Shown: piece by piece, positions 45,384-55,993 of the stretch
How the letters are laid out: the number at the start of each line of letters is the position of its first letter
Position numbering within the stretch: position 1 is the stretch's first letter
DNA from: Vandiemenella viatica
Lineage: Eukaryota; Arthropoda; Insecta; Orthoptera; Morabidae
Direction of reading: 5' to 3'
Length of the DNA stretch: 64,000 bases
NCBI GenBank assembly: GCA_031002005.1
Contig: CM061921.1
Coordinates: 127,626,597-127,690,596 of the forward strand
Position numbers and translations under genes: made by a program
Notes under the pieces: generated by a model
What the model was told of the DNA's origin: nothing
Seen by the model: the letters and a program-made list of their open reading frames with translations, nothing else
The model's database searches: none

Positions 45384-46355
45384 CTGTCAATCAATAAAAA
45401 AAGTATTTATAGTACTCAGTCTTGATGATAAGATACTGAATGTCCTTAGTTGCATTACTACATGTAAAGAAATAATTATTTGTTCAAAATTGAAATCTGA
45501 TTTTACCTAGGATTCTAAATTTCAGATTAGATTAGATGTGTTTGCTTTGGTGCAATATGAGAACAGTTTCAGGCAAATTGCACATAAACATAATAATTAA
45601 CAAATAAATAATATTACGCACCACTGATTACATTTAACATCCCACAACCCGCGAATATATTGCCGCGACACGCCGGGAAATAAATTGTTACACTAAATTT
45701 CAAGTTTTAACAGCAAATACATAAAATTCCGTCTTAGTTACTCCATTTTATTGCAATTTAAAGATACTATCTTCAATTTCCGCATTTGTAAACTGTTTCA
45801 ACTACAAAAATCAGATAACAAATGAGTGATTGCAAATAACTTTTTCATCATCCCTTCCATACCAGAAAAACCTTTAGTATTTTATCTGTGATCTTAAGTA
45901 AAAAAAATTTAAAAAAAAATCCTTAACAGAATAAATAGATTTCTGAGGAACAAAAATTTAAAGATGTTTAGTTTTTCAGTAGGGGAAGTTGGAGGGTACG
46001 TAGACACAAAAGAACTGGCAATCCCTCTATTGTTAAACAAATGATGCTAGGCAACCTCAGTTTTACCGTCCTTAGATGATGACAGCTTTCATGGAAGACA
46101 GTCCCGCCCCTTCTCCTCTCACCTCTCCCCTCACTCTCCACTCCCTCCCTATCCCGTCCCCGTGACAACAGGCTTCCCCCCCCTCCAACACGTGTCGTTG
46201 ACAGCTTTGATAGATTGTGGGGCAGGTGTTCCCATAACCACCACCTCGCCCACAGCATGTGTCCTTCCATGGACAGGACAGAACAGGTTTACCCCCACCA
46301 CCACGGACCAGACCAGTCTACCGCCCAGCCTGCCCGCTAGCGCTAGCGTTCAGAG
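45384..46355. other. Presumed intron, then GC-rich leader of the viral locus
   Basis: 45384-46080 is AT-rich without features. 46090-46355 is pyrimidine-rich and GC-rich with C runs and ends with GCTAGCGCTAGCG just before the start codon of the gene at 46356. It is the likely left boundary or promoter area of the viral locus, but no terminal inverted repeat could be matched to 61767-62160 beyond a short CTAGCGTT. Confidence 0.35.
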
Positions 46356-47042
46356 ATGGTTCGTCCGATACTTTTGTTCTCGTTATTATATCAGATCAAC
46401 GCTGGTGATTCTAAGCGTTTGACGGTAGGTTTATCGTACAAATATGAATTTGAGCCAGTATTGGTGCTCGAAAAAGTGGGGCACAGTACCAAAATTATAC
46501 TAACGTATAAAGAATGGGGAGTGCTGACTGAAGTATTGTATGTAATGCCCAATTTGTTCAACACACTCGGCGAGCACACCGTCTCCTGCCGTACGATTGC
46601 CGGGGTGCCGGGTTCAAAACTACATGTTTTTACTCAAATGCTGATCCTACCAGCGGCATCTTCTTCGGTTGTTCGACTTGGAAGAATCTCATCGACGCGC
46701 AGTCTGCTTTGTCCACTGCCTTGACCATCAAGAAGAGGTGGGGATATACAGTTGCTAGATACTACAGAATTTGTGGACATTTTATCTAGTTCAGTGCTAC
46801 GAGATTATTATATGGCCACAGTGCAAAAACTGATTTTAATGTGGCTCAAGTGACACCCAGTTCATTATTTGATTATAATCTACTAAAATATGAACTTATT
46901 GCGTACAAAACTTTACTTGTATTGCCTGATGTTAAGAATATAGTAATTAAGAATTACAATCCAGTATATGATGTTTGTGGACATTAAATGTTATGTGATT
47001 CATGTATATCAAAAATTTGTGTGTATGTAAAGTATAAATAAA
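46356..47042 (+). pseudogene. Unrecognised gene X', left boundary of the viral locus
   Basis: Diverged paralogue of the gene at 61766-60780, in the opposite orientation (roughly 70% nucleotide identity by eye in the best block). It starts 'MVRPILLFSLLYQINAGDSK' and shares 'VLEKVGH', 'GEHTVSCR', and, after a frameshift near 46630, 'ADPTSGIFFG', 'KRWGYTVARYY' and 'YELIAYKTLLV'. Expected length is about 230 residues. No signal peptide or membrane segment stands out, and I cannot assign a function. An AATAAA signal lies at about 47036. Lesions: frameshifts near 46630 and 46750 and a stop in the C-terminal third. Confidence 0.6.
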
Positions 47043-47159
47043 AATACATTGTATTTGATTTGATTTCTTTTTTTATTTCACACACCATTGGGCAATTATA
47101 AATACATTTTCAACGGCACATACAGCATTAAAAAACAAGTGTCCTTTACAAAGTTTTAT

Positions 47160-48661
47160 TTAATTATTTTTCTTGAGTTCTCGTAGAGGTGGGCAGCCCA
47201 AATCTTCAATATTGTAGGAAACTTTCTTCCAGCTAACCTTCTGGTACAATCTATTTTTCTCACGTCCTTTAACACGTATAATTACATCATCTTCATTGGT
47301 GATTACGTGTAGAATAGTGTATAGTTTGCTGAAGGTTACACCAGAAGCATTCCAGTGTATTCCATGGTAATTTTGTGTCAACCACCTAACACTTGTACCA
47401 TCACCTCCACGTTTTGGCGAGGAAACAGGGATGCAATAATATTGTCTGATAGTACTACACTCACGGCAACTTCTTTGAAAATAAACGCTCCGTGTTTCGT
47501 CTTGTATCCCTGTGCGTCCAAGAAGATGGTCGCCATGATACTGGGTTGCGGCGCTTGGTGCTATCGTGAAGGATCAGGCAGTAGGCGGAGGTGTAGGCTG
47601 GAAAATCCTCACTGCTATCAAAATCCATACAAAAATCAACAGGTCCAGTACTAACTGTTTCATTTTGTTGTGAGCAGTCAATAACGGCAAGAGGTGCAAT
47701 AGTAACAAAATCTTCACGTTTTAGTAGCGGCGAAGGATGATCTCGCTCATAGTAAGATTGTTGAATCTTGCATACTTGTCGTACAGAAGTGCCTAAATTC
47801 ATGTTCTCGTATGGGTATGCAACATCATTTAGGAACACTTTGAGGTTAGTAAGATTGCAACGGTCAAACTCGGCTGTACTTGTTTCCACGTTGCGTTTCC
47901 TGTTTGTTTGTAATCCAAGAACCACGAACCTAGGTTTCTCCAGGAGCGTTCCTGTCTTCAAACACCAAATTTGTGTTTTAGTTATAGGAAGCAATGGATA
48001 ATCAAGCAGATCCCAACTTCTGAAATGAATGCATGGTGGTTTCCCAATGTATAAAATTTGAAGCAGTGCTAGTTCACGTACTTGCACTTGAGGCATCGCC
48101 GATGCGAGTTTACTGATATTGAAATTACTCTTTTAAGAATTCGTATTGTCTTGTATATATGAATTTGTATCTTCCCTAGCACGAATAAGTACTATTTCCT
48201 GTTTTAAATTTGCAAGTAACCCTTTAATGTCTTCACAAATACCCGAAAGTATACTGAATGGAATACATACATCGAACTAGTAATTTCCAAGATCTCGCGT
48301 AACCCATCCCGCGTTGTTCAACATACCCATTTGTTGTGGATCACCAGAAATAAGTGTCTTGATTGTACCTGTGATACCGACATTTGTAATTCTGTCAATT
48401 TCAGTCCCATTAATTTCTAACAGAATTTCCTCAAACAGCAACGCAAATGCATTTTATGTGGTAGGTCAATTTTTAGCTCCCGCTCCATCTTTTTTGACGA
48501 ATCTTCCTTAAATATGCAAGTAACTTTCGCAATGGAGTGTATATGTATCTGGTTTCTGAATAGGTATTCTAATCTAGTCATTGTTATTAAAAATCTGTTA
48601 GCGCGTCACTCAATGATTCGTCAAATTCTACAATTGAAGTTATATCGAGCACCTCATCCAT
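47160..48661 (-). pseudogene. Polinton/adintovirus-like major capsid protein (broken)
   Basis: Minus strand from ATG at 48661 to about 47160, roughly 500 codons in three frames. N-terminal part 'MDEVLDITSIVEFDES' then a stop. After frame changes, 'FEEILLEINGTEID' and 'AGWVTRDLGN' (about 48430-48290), then 'KQEIVLIRARED' (about 48210-48170). An open block of 211 codons follows (48096-47461) with 'FRSWDLLDYPLLPITKT' and 'AYCLILHDS'. These are motifs of a capsid-type family found with PolB, ATPase and protease in insect Polinton-like loci; the double jelly-roll assignment is by recollection, not by alignment. Poly(A)-type AATAAA on the minus strand near 47156 faces the signal of gene X'. Several stops and frameshifts. 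Confidence 0.55.
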
Positions 48662-48919
48662 TTTTTTTTTTTTTTTTTTTTTTTTGTAACTGCTTTACGT
48701 CTCTTTTTTAACATCGAGGTCTTTGGAGACGGGAAAGGATGGGGGGCAAGGATAGGGGCAAGGAATGGGAAGGAATTCGGCCATGGCCTTTTGAAGGAAG
48801 CATCCCGGCATTTGTCTGGAGTGATTTGGGGAAACCATGGAAAACCCAAATCTGGATGCCCGGACGGGGATTCGAACCGCCGTCCTCCCGAATGCGAGGC
48901 GAGAACGCTAACTCGGTCC

Positions 48920-48922
<3 letters not shown>
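48662..48922 (-). mobile_element. tRNA-derived SINE S1 between two viral genes
   Basis: Minus-strand S1 copy: a T run (the A tail) at 48661-48685, the body, and the head ending near 48920 (B box GGTTCGAATCCCCGTCC on the minus strand). The head lacks ~17 bp compared with 36995. It landed just at the capsid start codon; CCAT flanks both sides. Confidence 0.85.

Positions 48923-48970
<48 letters not shown>
48923..48970. repeat. Homopolymer of about 48 T
   Basis: An uninterrupted T run adjoining the SINE head, in addition to the 25-T SINE tail at 48661-48685. It reads as a lysine tail onto the penton-type gene. Its length may be affected by assembly. Confidence 0.9.
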
Positions 48971-48973
<3 letters not shown>

Positions 48974-49840
48974 GTATAGTCTAAGGACTGTAGCAAGATC
49001 AAATTAGCAGGTGTTAACCGTTTCACTATCAATTCACAATTGATAACTGTTTGAGTCTGCCGCTTCTTATTATAACGAGCGCCCATTCTTTATATGTAGT
49101 CTCAAAGTAATGGTTTCTCCTCTGAAATCCACTAAATTGCCGCCTTGGTCGACAAATATGATGTGAATGTTGTTGAGCGTTTTCACCGTGATGGGGAGAT
49201 AGATCTCATTAGCCGGTACTTCAACAATTTTGTACCCTGGCGGCACTGTTTGGAAAAACTCGTGAAGTGTATGTCCCAAGTTATCATTGACGTAATTTTC
49301 AGACCGAGCTTGGTTGTGTAACGGTTATCGTTCTGGCCCCGCATTCGGGAGGACGGCGGTTCGAATACACGTCTGGGTATCCAGATTTTGGGTTTTCCAT
49401 GGTTTCCCAAATCACTCCAGGCAAATGCCGGGATGCTTCCTTCAAAAGGCCATGGCCGAATTCCTTCCCATTCCATGACCCCCATCCTTTCCCGTCTCTA
49501 AAGACCTCGCTTTTAAGAGACGTTAAGCAGATAAAAAAGAAGTAATTTTCAGTACCTATGCTGCACTCTATACATATCGCGTTAACTCTGAATATCTCCA
49601 CAGTGTAGCCTGAGGTATGAAATCCAGGCTTTAACACGCGTTTAGAAAATCCGAGCAGTGAGCCAATGGAGTTTGGTTTAGTGAAGTCAATTTCGGCAGG
49701 CATTTGTATCTGACACGTGAGTGAATTGTTGTTTGCTCTAATAACCAGTTTTTCGTTATCAGTTTGCTTAACTAAATAACTTACCAAGTCGTCAATGTTA
49801 TATGATCCTGTGGGTATATCTATCACACTTTTCGTCAAGT
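48971..49840 (-). pseudogene. Penton-type (minor capsid-like) viral protein, split by a SINE
   Basis: Minus strand. 49838-49545 reads 'SVIDIPTGSYNIDDLVSYL', 'EIDFTKPNSIGSLLGFS' and 'VEIFRVNAICIEC'. After the SINE at 49303-49541 it resumes with 'HEFFQTVPPGYKIVEVP' and 'FRGETITLRLHI' (49279-49080), then 'KRLTPANLILLQSL' near the end (about 49020-48975). This family accompanies the capsid, protease and ATPase genes in insect Polinton-like loci and is thought to be the vertex (penton) protein; I infer that role from context. Apart from the SINE and a frame change near 49085 it is fairly well preserved. Confidence 0.55.
49303..49541 (+). mobile_element. tRNA-derived SINE S1 with target duplication, in the penton-type gene
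   Basis: 239 bp with the S1 head ('GTGTAACGGTTATCGTTCTG'), body and A-rich tail. The target duplication GTAATTTTCAG lies at 49292-49302 and 49542-49552. Removing the SINE and one repeat restores the coding frame across the joint. Confidence 0.9.
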
Positions 49841-50019
49841 AATGAAATTTGCAATTTGTCTCGTTAATCTTTGGGATAGAATTGTATGTTTGAAAATATA
49901 CTTACCTTGGCTCAAATCGATAGGTGGGAAGTAATCACAGCTCAAGACCGAACTGTTGCCGGACAAGCAGTGTTTCACAGACATGTGTTACCTCCTCTAA
50001 AGTTCGTGCAAGACTGATG

Positions 50020-50345
50020 TTATACATTTTGATACCGGAATTTTAAACACAAATTTTCACATTCGTGTGTACCAAATTTCTGGTGCTGTAGCACATTGTA
50101 CAACATTCTGTTGCCTGCAAAGTACCGTTGCAATTCCAAGGGTGGAGGTAAGTCACCAAAAGTGTCAAAATATTTCACTACACCATCCTTTTACTTTATG
50201 TACGCAACTCAGTGTGTTCCAGCATTTTCAGCAATGTCCAAGTTCATAATTCAATATTCATGTACACGCATGAAAACGCCACGAAAATGAGGTATACACA
50301 GATGCTTTACATGTAAGTGCATATCATCATCCGTCAACGGCTGTA
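50020..50345 (-). pseudogene. Adenain-like cysteine protease (maturation protease), broken
   Basis: Minus strand, about 108 codons. Begins around 'DDDMHLHVKHLCIPHFRGVF', followed by 'NLDIAENAGTH', a stop, and 'VAYIK'. Then come 'VKYFDTFGDLPPP' and 'ECENLCLKFR'. This order (His after G-T, acidic residue in Y-F-D, Cys near the end) is that of adenovirus-type proteases in Polintons, which process capsid precursors. The residue after the catalytic His, usually Trp, is a TGA stop, and another stop follows the next Lys. Catalytic His, Asp and Cys themselves are still readable. Confidence 0.65.
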
Positions 50346-50933
50346 GCGACCTTTTTTTCTTTAATCGCGATCCATCTTTGCGTTATGGTTTCAAATAAAG
50401 ACCTTTACTTCTCATTGTAATAGCTTCCATGGTTTTATTGTGCCGTTTCTGTTCAGTCAATTGCTTTTTTGCTTCTTTTACAGCTTTACAGCTCTGGCAT
50501 TGGCGGAGGCTCCTCCTTCAAGAGCTCAGGAAGTCAAAAATCTGGCAAAAATAGGTATCAAAGGGGGTTTCCATCCATCTTCTTCTTTTAAAAGTCTGCA
50601 CCCAACTTTAGCATAGCACCGTTAACTAGAAACACAGCCACACGTTCATAGAACTTTGCATCTTTGGCCCTCATTCTGTTTAAAGCCTTCTCAGCTAGTT
50701 TGCGGTCTGCATTGCGTATGTCAGTACCCTGCGCATATGCAATGCCATGTTCGCTGCATTCTGCATTCAGTGGATTGATCCCTGTCAGACCGAGTTTCAA
50801 CCACTTCTACAGTTTTGTCCAGAGTACTGGTATGTCGAAATGTGTGCTTCAAATGGCATTTTGTCAATTATCTTGTTTAAGAATACGTGAAACTACTACT
50901 ACTACTACTACTTCCTTGTAGGAGGCATTGTTA
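50346..50933 (-). pseudogene. PLA2-like (parvovirus VP1-type) viral protein, broken
   Basis: Minus strand. Likely start at ATG 50859 or 50933. 50800-50588 reads 'LTGINPLNAECSEHGIAYA' and then a charged helix ('RKLAEKALNRMRAK'). In capsid-borne PLA2 domains the catalytic pair is His-Asp; here His is followed by Gly, and the calcium loop upstream is out of frame, so the enzyme should be inactive. A Gly/Ala-rich hydrophobic stretch with stops (about 50540-50480) follows and leads straight into the protease. The microsatellite (AGT)n at 50889-50908 interrupts the 5' part. Confidence 0.5.
50889..50908. repeat. (ACT)n microsatellite
   Basis: Six or seven ACT triplets inside the 5' region of the PLA2-like gene. 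Confidence 0.9.
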
Positions 50934-50951
50934 TCGGCTAACTTATTTCAC
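50934..50951. promoter_or_regulatory. Divergent start region between PLA2-like and ATPase genes
   Basis: The minus-strand structural gene block begins at 50933 or 50859 and the plus-strand ATPase frame begins at 50952, so both transcription units must start within a very short interval. A TATATATAG lies at about 50964-50972, inside the first ATPase codons. The promoter function is inferred from the gene orientation only. Confidence 0.3.
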
Positions 50952-51186
50952 ATGTTCGCGCGCCTATATATAGCCAGAGCAACCATCGAACCCCATCAAT
51001 ACGCGTTTCGTCAAACAGCGGGAAACATTAACCGTGAGTATTTCCAACACGAACTAAAAGTGGAAGAAGAATGGGCCTCTATTTTTCGAGACAGTTAGGA
51101 CGACAGTGTGTGGACCATCAAACTGTGGGAAAACCACTTGTGCTGTCCCCTGCTGGAATACCCTAATAGACTCAGATTTTAAAACG
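50952..51186 (+). pseudogene. Viral packaging ATPase (FtsK/A32-like), 5' part
   Basis: The plus-strand frame from ATG 50952 reads 'HELKVEEEWASIFRDS', a TAG stop, then 'SVCGPSNCGKTT', a Walker A motif (G-P-S-N-C-G-K-T). It is cut after 'SDFKT' at 51186, where the RTE LINE inserted, and resumes at 55000 in the same frame. ATPases of this type pump DNA into preformed capsids of Polintons and related viruses. Lesions in this part: one stop, plus the insertion. Confidence 0.75.
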
Positions 51187-51639
51187 TGATGGTGGTTTGG
51201 GAGAGACTATACTAGCCTTTTCCAACCAAATGTTAACCTCTCCTTCACGTGGTGCACCCTGTTTGCACGGACCAGGCTCTGGCGACTGAAAGATTCCCGG
51301 TATAAAGAGTCACCCACTGCTTGCCAACGGCCTCCGAAAGGAGGGCGGAAGAGCAGGGAGCAGTTCAGGGCACCCTGTTGCCCTTGGGGTTGTAAACGGA
51401 ATCTAAGAGCAGATGAATCAGAAATAATCAACGGCATGGGGATGCAGAAGGCAACGGGAAACCACTGCATTAAAGACCCAAAAGGTATCCCGAGGACATA
51501 AAATCCTCTCAAATTACATATATCATGATGGCTTCTTCCTGGGTAAAATATTTCGTGTGTAAAATAGTACCCCAATCGGATCTCTGGGTGGGGACTGCTC
51601 AGGGGGGAGTCATCAGAATGGATTGAAACATTCTACGAG

Positions 51640-54600
51640 TCGGAGCGTGGAATGTTAGATGTCTGAATAGGGCAGGTAGGTTAGAAAACTTAAAAAGGGA
51701 GATGCAACAACTTAAGTTGGATATTGTTGGGATTAGTGAGATTAAATGGAAGGACGCACAGGATTTCTGGTCTGGTGGAAGATTTGTAATGAACAAGAAA
51801 GTAGGAAAACGGGTGAGTTATTATGAAGAGTTTAGTGACAGGATTATTTTGATGAGATTATAAACTAAGCCCGTCCCAACCGTGTTATTACAGGTGAATA
51901 TGCCAACGTCACAGGAAGATGACGAAGAAATAAAAAAAATATACGCTGAAATTGAAGAATTAATCCAATATGTGAAGGGAGAAGAAAATCTAATAATCAT
52001 GGGTGATTGGAACGCAATAGTGGGAGAAGGAAAAGAGGGGAATACTGTAGGAAGTTTTGGTCTAGGAGAAAGAAAAAAGCGAGTAAGCAGGTTGTTAGAA
52101 TTTTGTGTAAGATATAAGCAAGTAGTGGCAAACACACTGTTCAAGAACCATGCAAGAAGAATATACACCTGGAAACGTCCTGGGAATACAGGCATATATC
52201 AGCTAGATTATATCATGGCCAAACAGAGATTCAGGAATGAAGTTCTAGACTGTAATGCATACCCATTAGCAGACATAGACCCTGACCATAATTTGATAAT
52301 AATTAACTGCAGGTTGAAATTTAAGCGAGTAAGGAAGCAGTATAAGCAGAACAGACTGGAAGTGAATAAACTGAAAAAATCTAACAGGAGAGAAAAATTT
52401 GCAGAAATGGTATACTTAGGTTTAAGAAGTAACTGTGAAAGGAGCTCATCCGAGGACGAATGGAATGCATTAAAGACCGAAATAATGTAAGCTGGTAAAG
52501 AAACATTAGGCGTCAGGGGACAAGCTGCTCGAAAACCACAGAAGAAAGTTTGGAGTTGATGGATCAGAGGAGAAAGTACAAAAATGCTCAGGATGATGCA
52601 GGAAGAGAGCAGCACAGGCAATTTAGAAATCAAATATTTAGGAAATGCAAAGTGGTTACAACAAAGGTGTGAAGAAGTAGAAAAGGTAGTAGGAAAAGAA
52701 GATGTTGCATACAAGGTGTTAGAAAAAGGTACGGCCAAATGTTCAGGAAACATTCCTCACACACAAACAAAGAAAATATGTTATGTGAACATGTGTCCGG
52801 AAACGCTTACTTTCCATGTTAGAGCTCATTTTAGTTTCGTTAGTATGTACTTTACTGTACGGACCAATTCCATGGCCCCCACGCTCTCCTGACCTCAACC
52901 CTCTTGACTTCGATTTATGGGGGCATTTGAAAGCCCTTGTCTACGCAACCCCGGTACCAAATGTAGAGACTCTTCGTGCTCGTATTGTTGACGGCTGTGA
53001 TACAATACGCCATTCTCCAGGGCTGCATCAGCGCATCAGGGATTCCATGCGACGGAGGGTGGATGCATGTATCCTCGCTAACGGAGGACATATTGAACAT
53101 TTCCTGTAACAAAGTGTTTGCAGTCACGCTGGTACGTTCTGTTGCTGTGTGTTTCCATTCCATGTTTAATGTGATTTGAAGAGAAGTCATAAAATGAGCT
53201 CTAAAATGGAAAGTAAGCGTTTCTGGACACATGTCCACATAACATTTTTTCTTTGTTTGTTTGTGAGGAATGTTTCCTGAAAGTTTGGCCGTACCTTTTT
53301 GTAAAATCCTGTATAGAAACATCAAACAGAATTCTTGAGAAATGAAGAAAAGAGGTACGAACATTAAAGCTGCCGATGGGAAACCTGTTTTAAGCTCAGA
53401 AGAAAGAGCTAACCGATGGAAGGAATACATTGAGAAACTATATGCTGGGGACGACTTAAACAATAGTGTAATGGAAAAGGAAGGCGTTGTCGACATTGAT
53501 GACTTAGGAGATCCTGGTTTGAGGACAGAATTTAATAAAGCTCTGAATGACTTGAAAGCAAATAAGGCAGTTGGAATTGATGAGATCCCTGCAGAACTTC
53601 TTAAATCTCTAGGAGAGGAAGGGATCGAAAGATTATTCAAGTTGATATCAAAAATTTATGAATCAGGAGAAATTCCAACTGATTTTAATAAAAATATCAT
53701 CTTCACGCTTCAAAAAAAAAAAGCACAAGCAGACAAATGTGAGAATTATCGCACCATTAGTCTAACATCACATGCTTCAAAATTACTGACCAGAATAATA
53801 TGCAGAAGAATGGAAAGGGTAGTAGAAGAGATAGTAGATGAAGAACAGTTTGGGTTTAGGAAAAACCGCCGTACAAGGGAAACAATTCTATGTTTAATAT
53901 TAATACTTGAAGGGCGGATCAAGAAAAACAAAGATACTTTTATGACATTTGTGGATTTAGAAAAACCTGTTGATAATGTTAGGTGGGACACGATGTTCAA
54001 AATCTTAATGAAATCAGGTTTAAAGTATCGAGTAGAAGAATACTTTATAAACTATATAAGAATCAAGTGGCTCTAATAAAAGTAGAGAATCACGAGAGAA
54101 TGCATCAGTTAAAAAGGGTGTGAGCAAGGTTGTAGTCTATCCCCGTTAATATTCAACTTGTATGTAGAAGAAGCAATGAAGAAATTCAAAGGAAAGTTTC
54201 CATGTGGCATAAGTTTTCAGGGAGAAAAAATCAGTATGCTACGATTTGCTGATGACATTGTCTTTTTAGCAGAGAGTGCTGAGGATATTGAGAAGTGGCA
54301 TGAACAAAATTCTGAAGTAAGATTTTGGACTGAATATAAATGATAGCCAGACAAATATGATGTAATGTAGCAGAAATGTTACCAATACTAGTAATTAGAT
54401 TAATAATTGGATCGGATGCAATAGGAGCAGTAAGTGAGACCTGTTACTTGGGAAGCAAAATTACATCCGATGGCCGAAGGAGGAATGATGTTATAATCAG
54501 AATAGCACTAGAAAAAAGAGCCTTCATGAAAAAGAGAAATCTTTCAGTTTCAAATATTGATTTAGGAATTAGAAATTACTTTTTAAAACTCTATGTGTGG

Positions 54601-54923
54601 AGCACAGCACTTTATGGTAACCAAACATGGACTTCAGGAAAATTGAAGCATTTGAAATGTGGTGCTACAGAAGAATGCTGAAAATTAGGTGGATAGACAA
54701 AGTAAGAAATAAACGAGTTTTGGAAATGATGGGTGAGAAAAGAAATTTGTGGAAGAAGCTTACAGAAAGAAGAGACAGGCTGGTAGGTCATATTCGCAGA
54801 CATACTGGATTGGTTAATTTATTAGTGGAGGAAACAGTCGAAGGTAAGATCTGTAGAGGAAGACAGAGATTAGAATATATGAAGCAGATAATTGAGGACA
54901 TGGGTTGTAAGGGATATGTATAA
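51640..54923 (+). pseudogene. RTE ORF2: AP endonuclease + reverse transcriptase
   Basis: Endonuclease: 'LDIVGISEIKWKDAQDF' (about 51716-51765), 'ENLIIMGDWNAIVGEGKEGN' (51980-52040), 'YQLDYIMAKQRF' (52197-52232) and 'DPDHNLIII' (52270-52300) are the catalytic motifs. Reverse transcriptase: 'KAVGIDEIPAELLKSL' (53565-53612), 'EQFGFRKNRRTRETI' (53842-53890), 'FMTFVDLEKPVDNV' (53938-53980) and 'LRFADDIVFLAESAEDIEK' (54239-54295), with FADD intact. C-terminal 'EAFEMWCYRRMLKIRW' is the RTE-clade signature (the frame changes at about 54640). Frame breaks near 51860, 52490, 54076, 54343 and 54640. It would copy element RNA at nicked chromosomal targets. Confidence 0.85.
52712..53311 (+). mobile_element. 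mariner-type transposon, internally deleted
   Basis: 600 bp, flanked by TA (52710-52711 and 53312-53313). The inverted ends share AAAAAGGTACGGCC, 'TCAGGAAACATTCCTCACA' and 'GTGTCC.GAAACGCTTACTTTCCAT' over about 120 bp. The centre keeps the last ~80 codons of a transposase (52870-53109, 'PWPPRSPDLNPLDFDLWGHL'), including the final acidic catalytic motif. Non-autonomous deletion derivative nested in the RTE. Confidence 0.85.
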
Positions 54924-54999
54924 ATGAAGAGGGTAGCACAGGATAGGAAGGGATGGAGGATTGCATCAAACCAGTCGAAAGACTGACGACAGCAAAACG

Positions 55000-55440
55000 G
55001 TGTTTTCCAAGTCGTTGTACCAATCAATGTATCAGTTGCTAGGTGAAATAGTAAAACCAATTAAACTATTTGACATTTAGCTCTCCCAAATTCGGTGTTT
55101 GTGTTTGACTATGTTTCGTGTGGGAAGCAGAATTACATACGAGTTACTTTTGTATGGGGAGGCACAGTTTAGTAGACTCTTTCTATTTGTGTCCGACATA
55201 TAGCCGGATACGGAAACAGCTGGTTAGAGACAACGCTAACTTGATCGTGCTATTTAAACAAGACGATATGAATCTCAGGCACATTTACAATGACCACGTT
55301 AATACTGACATGCCGTTCAACGAATTTTAAAAGCTATTTGGTTACTGTTGATATATGAGTAAGCATGGATTTGCGGTCATTGACAATGTGACACGTATCA
55401 TGGGTGGTACCGCAACGGATTTGATTCATTTTTGATTAAA
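55000..55440 (+). pseudogene. Viral packaging ATPase, 3' part
   Basis: Continues the frame left at 51186 with 'VFSKSLYQSMYQLLGE' and, after frame changes, a well preserved block 55118-55330: 'YFCMGRHSLVDSFYLC', 'RDNANLIVLFKQDDMNLRH', 'VNTDMPF'. The Walker B region between these blocks is lost or unreadable (55075-55125). The C-terminal 'SKHGFAVID' continues past a stop to about 55430. Role and lesions as for the 5' part. Confidence 0.75.
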
Positions 55441-55448
55441 AAGCCAAA

Positions 55449-55942
55449 AACACTTGGTACCGTCATAATTAAAACCATAGACAAGTTTGGTATAACATCA
55501 TCGTTACAGAGCAAGAGAGTGTTGGTGTACCCACCTCAACACTTACTTCTCACGAAAGAAGTAAGTTTAGATTGTTAGTGTAGAATACTTAAAGATATAG
55601 CTGACCCTATCGATGAAGATGACGTTGTAACTAAACGATATGCTGATAAACTGGAAAATATGCTTTCACATGTCGATGTTGGAAAATTTATCAAAGAATT
55701 GAAAATGACAGAAGTGACTATGGTTGTGAATATTGTTGCAACGGATATGTTTAAGATTACGCATACAGTCTAGAAACAGGACTGAACTATTATGAAATCC
55801 CTACCAATGGCGTAGTCCTCTCAATAGTCAAACCAGGCAGGGTTGACGTGAGACTGAACTGGGTTAAAGATGCAAGGTTACTATTTGTAGAGGGAGGTGA
55901 TAAACTATACCATACGAAGAATTTACAGCACAAGTCAATTTG
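55449..55942 (+). pseudogene. Viral accessory ORF downstream of the ATPase (fibre-like position)
   Basis: Two readable blocks: 'KRVLVYPPQHLLLT..' through 'DIADPIDEDDVVTKRYADKL' (55520-55660, then to about 55770), and after a frame change 'GLNYYEIPTNGVVLSIVKPG' to 'LLFVEGGDKLYH' (55775-55920). The '..PIDEDDVVTKRY..' phrase is common in viral attachment or fibre-type proteins with repeat-derived leaders, but I cannot prove that role. Stops at about 55576 and 55771. Confidence 0.4.
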
Positions 55943-55993
55943 AGATTTAGAATAGTACTGTGAACACCCACAAGCCTCATTCGGTGTTTAAAC

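Larger units (their letters stand above)
51187..54993 (+). mobile_element. RTE-type LINE, copy C (most complete), inserted in the ATPase gene
   Basis: 3.8 kb with target duplication AAAACG (51181-51186 and 54994-54999; possibly extending to GTG). Leader 51187-51640; endonuclease from about 51640 ('WNVRCLNRAGRLENL'-type start) to 52490; linker; reverse transcriptase 53342-54343; C-terminus to 54923. The 3' terminus ends with a hairpin, CAGTC-GAAA-GACTG (54972-54985), followed by ACGACAGC. Interrupted by the mariner-type remnant at 52712-53311, whose removal restores the RTE sequence. Confidence 0.9.

Noticed and set aside
48640..49086. 148-codon minus-strand frame with a long lysine tract
   Set aside because: It is created by translating the SINE body and two long A/T homopolymers; only its first ~39 codons belong to the penton-type gene.
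54972..54990. GAAA and CTGACGA next to each other at the RTE 3' end, resembling a hammerhead
   Set aside because: The motifs are in the wrong order for a hammerhead and are explained by a simple tetraloop hairpin.
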